DNA of 64,000 nt from Lachnospiraceae bacterium UBA1759 (GCA_002315555.1 DCHF01000051.1:1-64000), one strand, 5' to 3'. Positions 43,990 through 52,740 are shown, numbered from the stretch's first letter. Notes: generated from the letters alone by a model not told the origin. Program-made: numbers and translations.

Positions 43990-44018
43990 TTGTTGAAGCG
44001 GGGGGAATATGCTATAAT
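43990..44018 (+). promoter_or_regulatory. Promoter of the TrmH-type gene
   Basis: -35 TTGTTG (43990-43995), 17-base spacer ending in TGC, perfect -10 TATAAT (44013-44018). Confidence 0.65.
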
Positions 44019-44044
44019 GTTCCTGTTCGGAAAGGAGGAGGGCC

Positions 44045-44899
44045 ATGATCATTCCGGTCAGCACGCGGGATATCCCCGAGCTCAATGTTTACGCCGCAAA
44101 AAACGAATCTCAGCTCAAACATATCAATGAGCCCGTACCCGGCATTTTCATTGCGGAAACGGCCAATGTTGTGCTTCGCGCCCTGCTTTCCGGTTACGAG
44201 CCCCTTTCGATGCTTCTGGAGGAACGCTTTTCGGACGCCGCGGAGGGCAGTACGGATGAGGTAGAGCGCACGGTCGCAAAGATTCTGAAATACACGGAAA
44301 ACATCCCGGTCTATACCGCGCCTCTGGATCTGATCTCGCGTATCAGCGGATTTAAACAGACCCGCGGTGTGCTGTGTGCCATGAAGCGCCGCGAACTTCC
44401 GTCGCTTTCCGAAGTACTGGAAAACGCGTCCCGCGTTGCGGTGTTGGAGGACGTGGAGAACCCGACCAATGTCGGGGCGATCTTTCGCTCGGCAGCCGCC
44501 CTCGGCATCGACGCTGTCATCCTCACCTACCGTTCCGTGGACCCGCTGTACCGCCGCGCATCCCGCGTCAGTATGGGCGGCGTCTTCCGCATTCCGTGGA
44601 CCTTTGCGGGTAATAAACACGCCGGTTGGCCCGGCCCGATCATGGAGGAGCTTAAAGCCGCCGGATTTAAGACCGTGTCGATGGCCCTTTCCGACCGCGC
44701 CGTTCCGCTCAGTGATCCCGCGCTGAAGAACGCTCAAAAGCTGGCGGTCTTCTTCGGCAACGAGGAGAACGGTCTTTGTGCGGCGACTCTGGAAAAGAGC
44801 GATCACATCGCCATCATTCCGATGATGCACGAAATGGATTCTCTGAACGTGGCAGCGGCAGCGGCCGTGACCTTCTGGGAACTTTGCGGAAACAAATGA
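44045..44899 (+). CDS. TrmH/SpoU family RNA 2'-O-methyltransferase
   Basis: A 284-aa SPOUT-class methyltransferase acting on rRNA or tRNA. The knotted C-terminal fold shows the three SpoU motifs: 'EDVENPTNVGAIFRSAAALG' with the N-x-G-A-x-x-R pattern, 'AVFFGNEENGL', and 'MDSLNVAAAAAVTFWEL'. The N-terminal 110 residues are the substrate-binding domain seen in RlmB-like enzymes. Which nucleotide it modifies cannot be told. AAAGGAGGAGGGCC precedes the ATG. It has its own strong promoter. Confidence 0.92.
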   Translation: MIIPVSTRDIPELNVYAAKNESQLKHINEPVPGIFIAETANVVLRALLSGYEPLSMLLEERFSDAAEGSTDEVERTVAKILKYTENIPVYTAPLDLISRISGFKQTRGVLCAMKRRELPSLSEVLENASRVAVLEDVENPTNVGAIFRSAAALGIDAVILTYRSVDPLYRRASRVSMGGVFRIPWTFAGNKHAGWPGPIMEELKAAGFKTVSMALSDRAVPLSDPALKNAQKLAVFFGNEENGLCAATLEKSDHIAIIPMMHEMDSLNVAAAAAVTFWELCGNK

Positions 44900-44960
44900 T
44901 CGAAAACGCGGCAGAATAAAGAATTTTACGATCCGGAGCCGCACCGGAAAAGGAGAAAGC

Positions 44961-45461
44961 ATGTTAGAGAACAAGACTCTTTATAACGAAAAAAGTATTC
45001 ATGAGGCCATGAAGCCGCTGAACCGTCCGATGATGATCTACGTGTACATCGTCACAGCGATCCTTGTCGGTCTTGCGGCATATCAGATCGCCGTCGTGGG
45101 CGGCAATACCGGTCTTCTGTTCGGCGCTGTTGCAATCATCGTGGCGGTGTTTAACTACATGCAGCTCACCAAGCGCCTGAAAAACCGTGAGCAGACGTAT
45201 ATTCAGAGCGTCCGCGAAAAGAACGGTACGGATGAATACACGAATCACATCGTGATCGATGAAGAGAAAATGCACACGGCGGACAAGGCAAACGCGACGG
45301 AGATGTATCATCGCGACATCCGCAGCGTGGATGAGACCAGGAATCTGATCATGGTCCGCTATAAAACCGGAAAGCTGGTCATCATTGACAAGAACGGCTT
45401 TACCCGCGGAACGGCGGATGAATTCAAGACGATCCTTCGTAAGTATGTGAAGGTGAAATAA
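44961..45461 (+). CDS. YcxB-like membrane protein
   Basis: A 166-aa protein with two membrane helices at about 25-62 ('IYVYIVTAILVGLAAYQIAVV', 'LLFGAVAIIVAVFNYM') followed by a C-terminal domain of the YcxB type ('IVIDEEKMHTADKANATEMYHRDIRSVDETRNLIMVRYKTGKLVIIDKNGF'). Such proteins are widespread in Firmicutes with no known function. The ATG follows AAAAGGAGAAAGC and it starts 61 bases after the TrmH gene, so it may be cotranscribed with it. Confidence 0.8.
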   Translation: MLENKTLYNEKSIHEAMKPLNRPMMIYVYIVTAILVGLAAYQIAVVGGNTGLLFGAVAIIVAVFNYMQLTKRLKNREQTYIQSVREKNGTDEYTNHIVIDEEKMHTADKANATEMYHRDIRSVDETRNLIMVRYKTGKLVIIDKNGFTRGTADEFKTILRKYVKVK

Positions 45462-45536
45462 AGGATAAGCATTGAAATTGAATTCGGATCACTGCCGGAA
45501 TACGTTAACGGAACGAGTTGAAAAGGGGGTATCGGT

Positions 45537-46037
45537 ATGAGACTGACATCGGCGGAAGCGGCAAAGCTTCTTCGGAAATTAAATGACGAGCAGACGGCAC
45601 TTCTTGAAAAAGAGGACAGCTGCAAGCAGTTCCTGGCTTCGGTCGGAGAGAATGTGGAGGACTGTCGTCCGGAGTATGATTATGCGGAGACACAGGCAGC
45701 CCTGCAGGACCTGGAGGACCAGATCCGTACGTTAAAGCATGCATTGAATGTGTTCAATGTTACGACGGTCGTACCGGGATTCGACATGACCATCGATGAA
45801 ATGCTGGTCTATATTCCGCAGCTCAGCCGCGCGAAGGCCAAGCTGAACACGATGAAGCAGGCGCTTCCGAAGACGCGTGAGCAGAATTACGGCTCACAGA
45901 TCATTGACTACCGCTACACTAATTACGACATTCAGGCCGCATACGCGGACTACGAAAAGATCTCCGATGAGCTTTCCAGAGCGCAGACCGCCCTGGATAA
46001 GGTCAACAGCCTGGAGACCTTCCACGTTGAACTTTGA
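45537..46037 (+). CDS. Coiled-coil protein of unknown function
   Basis: A 166-aa soluble protein. Residues 1-70 are a long helical, Leu/Lys/Glu-rich stretch suited to a coiled coil ('AAKLLRKLNDEQTALLEKED', 'LQDLEDQIRTLKHALN'), the middle has 'PGFDMTIDEMLVYIPQLS', and the C-terminus is again helical ('YADYEKISDELSRAQTALDKV'). It has no catalytic motif I can name. Its layout resembles the small DIP1984-like proteins found in many Gram-positives, but I cannot be sure. AAAAGGGGGTATCGGT precedes the ATG. Confidence 0.6.
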   Translation: MRLTSAEAAKLLRKLNDEQTALLEKEDSCKQFLASVGENVEDCRPEYDYAETQAALQDLEDQIRTLKHALNVFNVTTVVPGFDMTIDEMLVYIPQLSRAKAKLNTMKQALPKTREQNYGSQIIDYRYTNYDIQAAYADYEKISDELSRAQTALDKVNSLETFHVEL

Positions 46038-46234
46038 CGATATCCGCCGGAGAACGGCGGTCTACCCTCAGACATGGATTTGCGCGGCAACTTTAAAAGT
46101 CTTTTGATGGTTTTTGTTTATGGTAAAGGTCTATTGTTATTCCCGAAAACCGTTATCTGTTATAAAGGTCCCTGTTCAATGTTTCGGACATCTTGGATCC
46201 TGCCTGCTGCATTTCATGAACTGTAAAAGCTTTT

Positions 46235-46270
46235 GACCGGCTGAAGCAAGGGTTCCAGGCCGGTCATTTT
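46235..46270 (+). terminator. Terminator-like hairpin before the GH18-type gene
   Basis: GACCGGC (46235-46241) pairs with GCCGGTC (46259-46265) around a 17-base loop, followed by ATTTT. It ends seven bases before the next start codon and would stop read-through from the coiled-coil gene. Confidence 0.55.
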
Positions 46271-46276
46271 GCATTT

Positions 46277-47956
46277 ATGGTAAAAGAATGGATGGAAAAT
46301 CTGAAGATCGTGCTGGAGCTCCTCAAGACGCCGCGATATAAGTATACGGCGCTTGCGGGGCTTCTCGGGCTGCTTACGGCCGTCGTTTTATGGATCGTTC
46401 TGCCGGAGAACGGAACAGCAGATCTTTACGAATATTACGGCGTGACGGCGGAGGAGACGGTCGTGTTTTTAAACAGCGACCGGGCGGATTTTAAAGTCCT
46501 CCGTGAAAACGGCGCCTATTACCTGCCGCTCGATACCGTGCAGGCGGAGATCAATTCCCGGTTTTACAATGACGAGGAGACAGCAGCTGTTTTGTATGCG
46601 CTGCCGCAGGAAACGTCAGAGTTTCACCCGGACGATGCTTCCGGCGTCCTGATCAAGCGCGGCGGCACCCTTTACATCGCGCTGGCGACCGTGAAGGAGT
46701 ATACGGCCCTGGAATACCGGGAGTATAACATCGCGGGTCAACCGCGGAGGCTCTGGATATGGACGGCGTACGGAGAGAAGATCACCGGGACGATCGTTGC
46801 AAAGGACACGGACCTCCGGACCGATTCCAGCAAATTCGGCCGTGTGATCACGGATGAGAGCATCGGCACGGAAGTGTTGATCTTAAGCGAAAAAGGCCGC
46901 TGGATGTACGTCCTGACCGAGGACGGCCATATGGGTTACATCCGGAAAAAGCATCTTCTGGAGAGCCGCGAGATCGTGCGGACAAACGATACGTTCACGG
47001 AGCAGGACTACGGTGGACGGACCTTCGAGGGCACCGTTTCTCTGGGCTTTGATTACATCGACAACGTGTCCTACGGCTTGGACGTGCTTCGTCAGCACCT
47101 GGAAGCCGAATGTGCGGTCAATGTCCTTGCCCCGACCTGGTTCGTCCTTTACGGCGCGGACGGCGAATTCAATTCCTGCGCGGATCCCGCTTATGTGGCA
47201 ACGGCACACGAAAACGGCCTTCAGGTCTGGATCATGATCGAAAATATGACCTGCGGCTGCGATACGGAGGCCCTTCTGAAGAGCCGGACCGCCCGCACGA
47301 ATCTGGTGAACAATCTGACAGAAGCGGTGGAAGCCTGCGGTGCGGATGGCATCAATCTGGACTTTGAATCCATGGCCGCGGATCTGGTCCCGCATTACCT
47401 CGAGTTTATCCGCGAGTTGAAACAGGCCTGCATAAGGAAGAACATCGTCCTGTCCTGCGATACGTTTTCACCCTACTCCTGGAATCTGAAATATGATCAC
47501 ACCGAGCTTGGAAAGATCCTCGACTATGTGATCATTATGGGATACGACGAGTCCTGGGAAAAGCCGGGTCCCAACTCCGATAAAGCGTTCATTGATTTCT
47601 CCTGCGCGCGGTCTCTGGAAATGATCCCCGCGGAGAAGCTGATCATGGCATTACCGTTCTACACCCGCGCATGGGCGGAGACTGAAAACGGCTGGAGCCG
47701 TGCCGAGGTCTACATGCGTGACTGCGCGTCCCTGATGGAGTCCTGTGCGGACGCGGAATGGGATGAGGAAAAGGGCTGTTATCACGGACACGTGGAGATC
47801 GACGGCGTGACGAAAGAGATCTGGTTTGAGGATCTCCGGTCGATGGAAACGCGTTTGAACGTGGTCTCCGGCTATGTGCTGAAGGGCGTTGCGTTCTGGC
47901 GGCTCGGTCAGGAGGACACGGCGGTCTGGGAGCTTGTAAGGGATTATATAAAATGA
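46277..47956 (+). CDS. Membrane-anchored GH18-type glycosidase (spore or peptidoglycan hydrolase-like)
   Basis: A 559-aa protein with an N-terminal membrane helix ('YTALAGLLGLLTAVVLWIVL', residues ~23-43), a copper amine oxidase-like/SH3-type beta region (~50-240), and a C-terminal GH18 barrel. The GH18 motif D-x-x-x-D-x-E is 'DGINLDFES' with Glu364 as catalytic acid. 'VIIMGYDE' and 'LIMALPFYTRAW' are barrel strands of YaaH/SleL-type enzymes, which cut N-acetylglucosamine bonds in peptidoglycan. It is therefore likely extracytoplasmic and acts on the cell wall or spore cortex (inference). The ATG at 46277 has no ribosome site and follows a hairpin closely; an alternative ATG at 46292 is no better. 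Confidence 0.82.
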   Translation: MVKEWMENLKIVLELLKTPRYKYTALAGLLGLLTAVVLWIVLPENGTADLYEYYGVTAEETVVFLNSDRADFKVLRENGAYYLPLDTVQAEINSRFYNDEETAAVLYALPQETSEFHPDDASGVLIKRGGTLYIALATVKEYTALEYREYNIAGQPRRLWIWTAYGEKITGTIVAKDTDLRTDSSKFGRVITDESIGTEVLILSEKGRWMYVLTEDGHMGYIRKKHLLESREIVRTNDTFTEQDYGGRTFEGTVSLGFDYIDNVSYGLDVLRQHLEAECAVNVLAPTWFVLYGADGEFNSCADPAYVATAHENGLQVWIMIENMTCGCDTEALLKSRTARTNLVNNLTEAVEACGADGINLDFESMAADLVPHYLEFIRELKQACIRKNIVLSCDTFSPYSWNLKYDHTELGKILDYVIIMGYDESWEKPGPNSDKAFIDFSCARSLEMIPAEKLIMALPFYTRAWAETENGWSRAEVYMRDCASLMESCADAEWDEEKGCYHGHVEIDGVTKEIWFEDLRSMETRLNVVSGYVLKGVAFWRLGQEDTAVWELVRDYIK

Positions 47957-48059
47957 CGAGGCAGGGTCTCCCTGTACGGAAATAATTGAAACAGGAGAAT
48001 TCCTGCATGGGAATCGATGATTATTATGGGATTCTTCCTGCAGGAATACGGAGAAGAGG

Positions 48060-48476
48060 ATGGAAACGATTCTTTTATACACCACGGATCAAAATAAAAA
48101 GCGGCAGATTACGGCTCTGTTACAGGAACTGAAAATTGCCCTGAAGGAGATCACTTACGCGGACCTGAAGAAGCCGCTTGCGACAGTCGTTCTGCCTGCG
48201 AGCGGAAACGGCGGAAAAACGGATATTGCGGTACCGGCCTTACCCGGTGCTTCCGGCACCGTAACGATCCCGCCCATGTATGTCCAACCGGAGCTCCTCA
48301 TCATGCACGGCTTCTCAAGCGACCGCATGGACGAATTCCTCGCGGCATATAAAAAGCGGGGCATCGCCCCCATCAGCCTGAAGGCTGTGGTGACACCCCG
48401 CAATCTGACCTGGTCGGTCTATGATCTTACGCAGGAGCTTTCCCGTGAACATGAAGCGTTTACAAAACGTCCTTAA
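48060..48476 (+). CDS. DUF3783 domain protein
   Basis: A 138-aa small soluble protein. The C-terminal two thirds match DUF3783: 'LLIMHGFSSDRMDEFLAAYKKRGIAPISLKAVVTPRNLTWSVYDLTQEL'. The N-terminus 'LLYTTDQNKKRQITALLQEL' resembles a small nucleotide-binding-type fold, and a Gly/Ala/Pro stretch ('GNGGKTDIAVPALPGASG') links the two. Function unknown. GGAGAAGAGG precedes the ATG. Its 3' end overlaps the convergent M19 dipeptidase gene by 17 bases. Confidence 0.78.
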   Translation: METILLYTTDQNKKRQITALLQELKIALKEITYADLKKPLATVVLPASGNGGKTDIAVPALPGASGTVTIPPMYVQPELLIMHGFSSDRMDEFLAAYKKRGIAPISLKAVVTPRNLTWSVYDLTQELSREHEAFTKRP

Positions 48477-49428
48477 ACACACGCAGTGCGTTGCCGTGTG
48501 AGAGAAGATCGATCTCCCGGCCGGTGAAATCCCCGGAAAGCCGCTCCAGAAGAAGTGCATTCCCGGCGGAATCGCCCCATTCCAGCTGACATCCGATACC
48601 GTCGTAATCCGAGCCCAGTGCCAGGGCTTCGGTCCCGGCGGTATTTTTAATGTGTTTCAGTGCGCGCACGATTTCCGCCACGCTCGTGTAGTCCTCCTCC
48701 GGCGTCCGTACATCGTGCAGGAAGCGGGAGAAGAAGTTCAGTCCGACAATGCCGCCCGCGTTTCCGATGGTCCTGAGTTGGTCATCGGTCAGATTGCGGC
48801 TATGGTCAAACAGCGCGCGCGGGCAGGAATGCGATGCAATGAACGGTTTTTTTGAGATCTTTGCCACATCATAGAAGCCGCCCTCGCTGAGGTGCGAGAC
48901 ATCGACGATGATCCCGAGCTCGTTCATCCGCTCCACCGCCTCTTTACCGAAGGGCTTTAAGCCGAGCATGTGAAGGTCCGGATCCGGTGAATTCGGATAT
49001 CCCAGGGAGTTTTCGTAGTTCCAGGTCAGCGCTACCATACGGACGCCCATCTTGTGGAAGACATCCACGTTTTCAATCCGCCCGTTCAGTGTCACGCCGT
49101 CTTCGATCGTCAAAACGGCACTCATGATGCCCTCGTCCCGGTTGCGGATCAGATCCCCGTACGTATACGCGCGGCGGATCAGGTCCGTATTCTTATCCGT
49201 TTCCTCGATATACCGCCGGTAGGCTTTTTCCAGGTATTCCTCCGGTGTGTCCGTGATCCCCATCATGGCGGCGTCTTCATTGGACTCGACAAAAATGGCG
49301 AAGCACTGGACCATCGTCCCGCCGGATTTCAGCTTATTCAGATTGATATGGGACCCCGCCATGTCGCGCAGGGATTTTCCGAAGTATAATTTGATGATCG
49401 TATCGCAGTGCAGATCGAATGTGTTCAT
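48460..49428 (-). CDS. Membrane dipeptidase-like (peptidase M19)
   Basis: A 322-aa two-zinc dipeptidase of the M19 family, which hydrolyses dipeptides including D-amino-acid ones. 'FDLHCDT' (residues 4-10) gives the H-x-D metal pair, 'LTIEDGVTLNG' the bridging Glu, and 'VDVSHLSEGGFYDVAKISKKPFIASHSC' the two later His ligands, with 'LGSDYDGI' at the end. In Firmicutes such enzymes scavenge peptides in the cytoplasm. The ATG at 49428 follows CCGGAGGCACC. Its end overlaps the convergent DUF3783 gene by 17 bases. Confidence 0.92.
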   Translation of the reverse strand: MNTFDLHCDTIIKLYFGKSLRDMAGSHINLNKLKSGGTMVQCFAIFVESNEDAAMMGITDTPEEYLEKAYRRYIEETDKNTDLIRRAYTYGDLIRNRDEGIMSAVLTIEDGVTLNGRIENVDVFHKMGVRMVALTWNYENSLGYPNSPDPDLHMLGLKPFGKEAVERMNELGIIVDVSHLSEGGFYDVAKISKKPFIASHSCPRALFDHSRNLTDDQLRTIGNAGGIVGLNFFSRFLHDVRTPEEDYTSVAEIVRALKHIKNTAGTEALALGSDYDGIGCQLEWGDSAGNALLLERLSGDFTGREIDLLSHGNALRVFKDVL

Positions 49429-49459
49429 GGTGCCTCCGGTGTGCGGATGTATTTTCTTT

Positions 49460-49488
49460 ATTATAGTCGTTTTTGATGTGGTTGAAAA
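49460..49488 (-). promoter_or_regulatory. Promoter of the dipeptidase gene
   Basis: On the minus strand a perfect -10 TATAAT (49465-49460) with a weak -35 TTTTCA (49488-49483), spacer 17, gives a leader of about 25 bases. Confidence 0.5.
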
Positions 49489-49539
49489 GCCTTCGATGAT
49501 GTGATAAAACGAATGTATCAAGTTTTTGAGGTGAATGGT

Positions 49540-50394
49540 ATGGGTAAAACTGCAGTGATTACCGGCGGAAGCCATAATATCGGACAGGGGGTTGCGATCG
49601 TGCTCGCGGAGCGTGGCTACGATGTTGCAATCACGTATAAAAGCAACGCGGACGGCGCAAACGAAACGAAGCAGGCCGTAGAAGCGCTGGGCCGGAAATG
49701 CTATGTTTATCAGGCGTCGCTGGAGATCGCGGAAATGCCGCAGAAGGTGCTCGACATGGCGCATAAGGACCTCGGGCACATCGACCTCATGGTCTGCAAC
49801 GCCGCAAATCCGGGTGGCCGTTCCTCCATTCTGGCCATTACACCGGAGGTGATCGACACGCTGTATCAGACCAATCTTCGCAATTACATGCTGTGCGCAG
49901 GCGCTGCCGCGCGTTACATGGTCGCGGATCAGACCGAGGGCAGTATCGTATTTATCACCTCTACTCGTGCCGAGATGGCCTATGTCGATGATTACCTCTA
50001 CGGCGGTCTGAAAGCGGCCGTTAAGCGTGCGACGGAATCCATCGCCCTGGACCTTTCCGCTTACAATATCCGCGTGAACTGTGTGGCTCCGGGCGCCATC
50101 TGGCCAGCAACGCCGCGCCTGGCACCGCGCCTGAATTCCCCGTTTGTTAAGGAATCCATTCCGCTTCACCGCGTGGGCAATGCCCGCGACGTGGGTGAAG
50201 CCGTTGCTTACATCGCAAGCGATGCCGCTTCCTACATTACCGGAACCACTCTCCGTGTGGACGGCGGCCTGATCCTCCCGGGTATGACCGAGGGTACCGA
50301 AAAGGTTTCCTGGGTCAGCGACGAGTGGCGTGAAAGTATTTACAACGAGGCAATGGAAATGATCCGCGAACGTGAGCAGAAAGAGGAAGAATGA
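49540..50394 (+). CDS. SDR family oxidoreductase
   Basis: A 284-aa NAD(P)-dependent short-chain dehydrogenase/reductase. The cofactor motif is 'VITGGSHNIGQGVA' (T-G-G-x-x-x-I-G), the N-A-A strand is 'MVCNAANPGG', and the catalytic triad is Ser/Thr in 'FITSTRAEM' with Y-x-x-x-K in 'YLYGGLKAAV'. The closing 'CVAPGAIWPATPR' and 'ITGTTLRVDGGLILPG' are typical. The last 30 residues are a charged extension. The ATG at 49540 follows GAGGTGAATGGT; a GTG at 49501 in the same frame is unlikely. Its stop overlaps the ATPase start (ATGA), so the two are translationally coupled. Confidence 0.88.
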   Translation: MGKTAVITGGSHNIGQGVAIVLAERGYDVAITYKSNADGANETKQAVEALGRKCYVYQASLEIAEMPQKVLDMAHKDLGHIDLMVCNAANPGGRSSILAITPEVIDTLYQTNLRNYMLCAGAAARYMVADQTEGSIVFITSTRAEMAYVDDYLYGGLKAAVKRATESIALDLSAYNIRVNCVAPGAIWPATPRLAPRLNSPFVKESIPLHRVGNARDVGEAVAYIASDAASYITGTTLRVDGGLILPGMTEGTEKVSWVSDEWRESIYNEAMEMIREREQKEEE

Positions 50395-51251
50395 TCTATC
50401 TGTCCCATTTTGAATTTCCGACGGAAGAGGAGGAGATGAGCTGGCGCTTTGAGATCAAGCGCAAATGCTACGAAACGTTCTATCCCTTTTTTGTTACATC
50501 GAAGCATCATCTGGAAATGCTGGACCCGGAACCCGTCACGATCCTGTACGGAGGCAATGGTTCCGGCAAGTCTACCGTGCTCAATGTCATCGCGGAAAAG
50601 CTCAATCTGCAGCGGGACACGCTGTACAACCGCTCCAATTTCTTTGATGCTTACACGGATCTCTGTTCCTATGAGACGGAGCGGCGGATCCCGCGATGCA
50701 GCCGCATTGTCACGAGCGATGACGTCTTTGACTTTATGCTGAATCTCCGCGAACTGAATCAGGGCGTGGATAGGAAGCGCGAGCAGATGTTTGAGGAATA
50801 CGTGGAGGCAAAATTCGGAAAGTTTCAAATGAAGTCCCTTGCGGACTACGACCGTCTGAAGCAGGTCAATGAAGCCCGTTCCAAGACACAGTCCCGTTAT
50901 GTACGAGACAATCTGGCAAGCAACATCCGTACGCACAGCAACGGAGAGAGCGCGCTCATGTACTTTGAGGAGCGTATTCAGGACGGCGGTCTGTATCTTC
51001 TGGACGAGCCGGAAAACAGTCTGTCACCGGAACGGCAGACGGAGCTTGTGAAGTTCCTGCAGTCATCCGCGGAAAACTTTGACTGTCAGTTCATCATCGC
51101 CACGCATTCTCCGTTTTTACTGGCGCTTCGCCGCGCAAAGATCTACGATCTGGATGAAGAATATGTGGATGTGAAGTCCTGGACAGAACTCAAAAACGTG
51201 CGGATCTGGCATGATTTCTTCAAAGAGCACGAGGCGGATTTCGAGGATTAA
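50391..51251 (+). CDS. AAA/ABC-type ATP-binding protein (single-domain ATPase)
   Basis: A 286-aa ATPase of the RecF/SMC-like AAA_15/AAA_21 type. Walker A is 'LYGGNGSGKST' (residues ~52-62), Walker B 'GLYLLDEPENSLSP' and the switch His 'FIIATHSPFLLALRRAKIYDL'. The middle helical insert ('MFEEYVEAKFGKFQMKSL') replaces the usual ABC signature. Proteins like this are often stand-alone ATPases of unknown role, some in defence or DNA-processing systems; no partner nuclease is adjacent. It overlaps the SDR gene by four bases. A terminator follows immediately. Confidence 0.85.
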   Translation: MIYLSHFEFPTEEEEMSWRFEIKRKCYETFYPFFVTSKHHLEMLDPEPVTILYGGNGSGKSTVLNVIAEKLNLQRDTLYNRSNFFDAYTDLCSYETERRIPRCSRIVTSDDVFDFMLNLRELNQGVDRKREQMFEEYVEAKFGKFQMKSLADYDRLKQVNEARSKTQSRYVRDNLASNIRTHSNGESALMYFEERIQDGGLYLLDEPENSLSPERQTELVKFLQSSAENFDCQFIIATHSPFLLALRRAKIYDLDEEYVDVKSWTELKNVRIWHDFFKEHEADFED

Positions 51252-51260
51252 GAGAAAAAT

Positions 51261-51296
51261 AAAAGCCCGGCCGTTAAGAAACGGCGGGCTTTTTTT
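51261..51296. terminator. Bidirectional terminator between the ATPase and MATE genes
   Basis: AAAAGCCCG..CCGT pairs with ACGGCGGGCTTTT (one bulged base, loop TAAGAA), with A-run and T-run on either side; it overlaps the 3' end of the minus-strand MATE gene. Confidence 0.75.
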
Positions 51297-52677
51297 CGTT
51301 CATCGGGTTCCATTTTCCGGTCAGGAACAGGATGCCGAATAGGACGAACAGAAGCATGTTGTGACCGATCATGCAGGCCCAGGCCGAAATGAGCCCCAGA
51401 CCCAGAAAAACGGTGCAAATAAAGGTTCCGAGGATGCGGATGCTCCACATACCGGTGATGTTGAAAACAAGCGGAACGGTCGTTTTTCCGACGCCCTGCA
51501 TCATGCCCTCCACGACGATCGGCACCCCGTAGAAGGGCTCGGAGACTGCCACCATGCGGAGGACTGTGGTACCCAGGCGGATGACCTCCGGATCCTTTGA
51601 GAAGATGCAGACAAGCGGCCGGGCAAAGATGAACAGGAGGCTGCCTGAAAGCACCATGAGTGCGATCTCTAACGGGACGATGGTCCTCGCGATCCGCTTC
51701 AGCCGTTCGCTGTCCCGCGCGCCGTAGGCATTGCCCGCGAGGGTTGCCGCCGCGGCCTGCATGCCCCAGCCGGGGATATAGAACGCGGATTCCACGGTGT
51801 TGGCCACGGTGTGTGCCGCGGTGGATATATCGCCGAGGGAGTTGATCATCGACGCGAAGACCACGTAACCGAGCGATGTACCGAAACGCTGGAACAGGTT
51901 CGGAATCGCCACACGGAGGCAGGGCTTCAGGATGGAAAGGTCCGCCTTCATCGACTGTCCTTTCGGGGAGATCGAGTCGTGACGAAAAAGGGCGATGGTC
52001 ATCGCCACACCGCCGACCATATACGCGAACGCACTCGCGGCAGCAGCGCCTTCCACGCCCCAGCCTGCGCCGATCATCGGCAGTTCAAGCGAAAAAACGG
52101 TAATCGTCCGCATCGGGTAGATCAGAAGATAATTGAGTACAACGTTGATCAGATTCATGAGGATGCCCACGCGCATCGGTGTTTTGGTGTCACCGACAGA
52201 GCGGAGGATCGTGCCGAAAATGATACTTGCGGCGCGGAAAAGCATCGGGAAATACAGGATACGGAAATAGGCGGATGCCTTAGGCAGGATCTTCGGATCC
52301 ACGCGCATCCACTGCGGGATCAGCGAGCTTAAGCTGAGCGTGACGACAGTCAGTAGGAGACCGATTGTCAGCGTCACGAATACTGCTTGTGCAGCCGCTT
52401 TTTTCGCGCGCTCGTACTCACCGGCGCCGAATGCCTGTGAAATGAATGCCAGGAAGCCGACGCCCATCGCGGCGACCAGCCCCATGATGAGCCAGGTCAT
52501 CGTTCCGGTCGCGCCGACGGCCGCCGTGGCTTCCGTGCCGAGGGAACCGACCATCGCCGTGTCGATGTACTGTACGGCCGTCTGCATGAACTGCTCGAGC
52601 ATTGTCGGACCGGCCAGCGCAAAGATCACTCCGAGCATGGCAAAATCAAATCCCTGTTTTTTCTGTTGAGCGTTCAT
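51274..52677 (-). CDS. MATE family efflux transporter
   Basis: A 467-aa exporter with twelve membrane helices, the third MATE in this window. 'LAGPTMLEQFMQTAVQYIDTAMVGSLGTEATAAVG' covers the first helices, and 'YRILYFPMLFRAASIIFGTILRSVGDTKTPM'-like blocks show the family fold. The C-terminal half repeats the pattern from 'IPNLFQRFGTSLGYVVFASMINSLG'. The start at 52677 is preceded by AAAGGAGTTTGTTC. The gene lies downstream of the DUF362 gene on the same strand, separated by a 12-bp hairpin. Substrate unknown. Confidence 0.92.
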   Translation of the reverse strand: MNAQQKKQGFDFAMLGVIFALAGPTMLEQFMQTAVQYIDTAMVGSLGTEATAAVGATGTMTWLIMGLVAAMGVGFLAFISQAFGAGEYERAKKAAAQAVFVTLTIGLLLTVVTLSLSSLIPQWMRVDPKILPKASAYFRILYFPMLFRAASIIFGTILRSVGDTKTPMRVGILMNLINVVLNYLLIYPMRTITVFSLELPMIGAGWGVEGAAAASAFAYMVGGVAMTIALFRHDSISPKGQSMKADLSILKPCLRVAIPNLFQRFGTSLGYVVFASMINSLGDISTAAHTVANTVESAFYIPGWGMQAAAATLAGNAYGARDSERLKRIARTIVPLEIALMVLSGSLLFIFARPLVCIFSKDPEVIRLGTTVLRMVAVSEPFYGVPIVVEGMMQGVGKTTVPLVFNITGMWSIRILGTFICTVFLGLGLISAWACMIGHNMLLFVLFGILFLTGKWNPMNEKKPAVS

Positions 52678-52699
52678 GAACAAACTCCTTTACCGGGTA

Positions 52700-52727
52700 A
52701 GATGGGCTTCCCGCAGGAAGCCCATCT
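52700..52727 (-). other. 12-bp perfect hairpin between DUF362 and MATE genes
   Basis: Arms 52700-52711 and 52716-52727 pair exactly with loop CGCA. No T tract follows on the minus strand, so it is more likely an mRNA processing or stabilising stem than a strong terminator. Confidence 0.55.
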
Positions 52728-52740
52728 AAGTGTCAAATCA

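Noticed and set aside
44012..44974. 320-codon minus-strand frame opposite the TrmH gene
   Set aside because: The plus-strand gene has SpoU motifs and a promoter; the opposite frame is Arg/His-rich with no motif.
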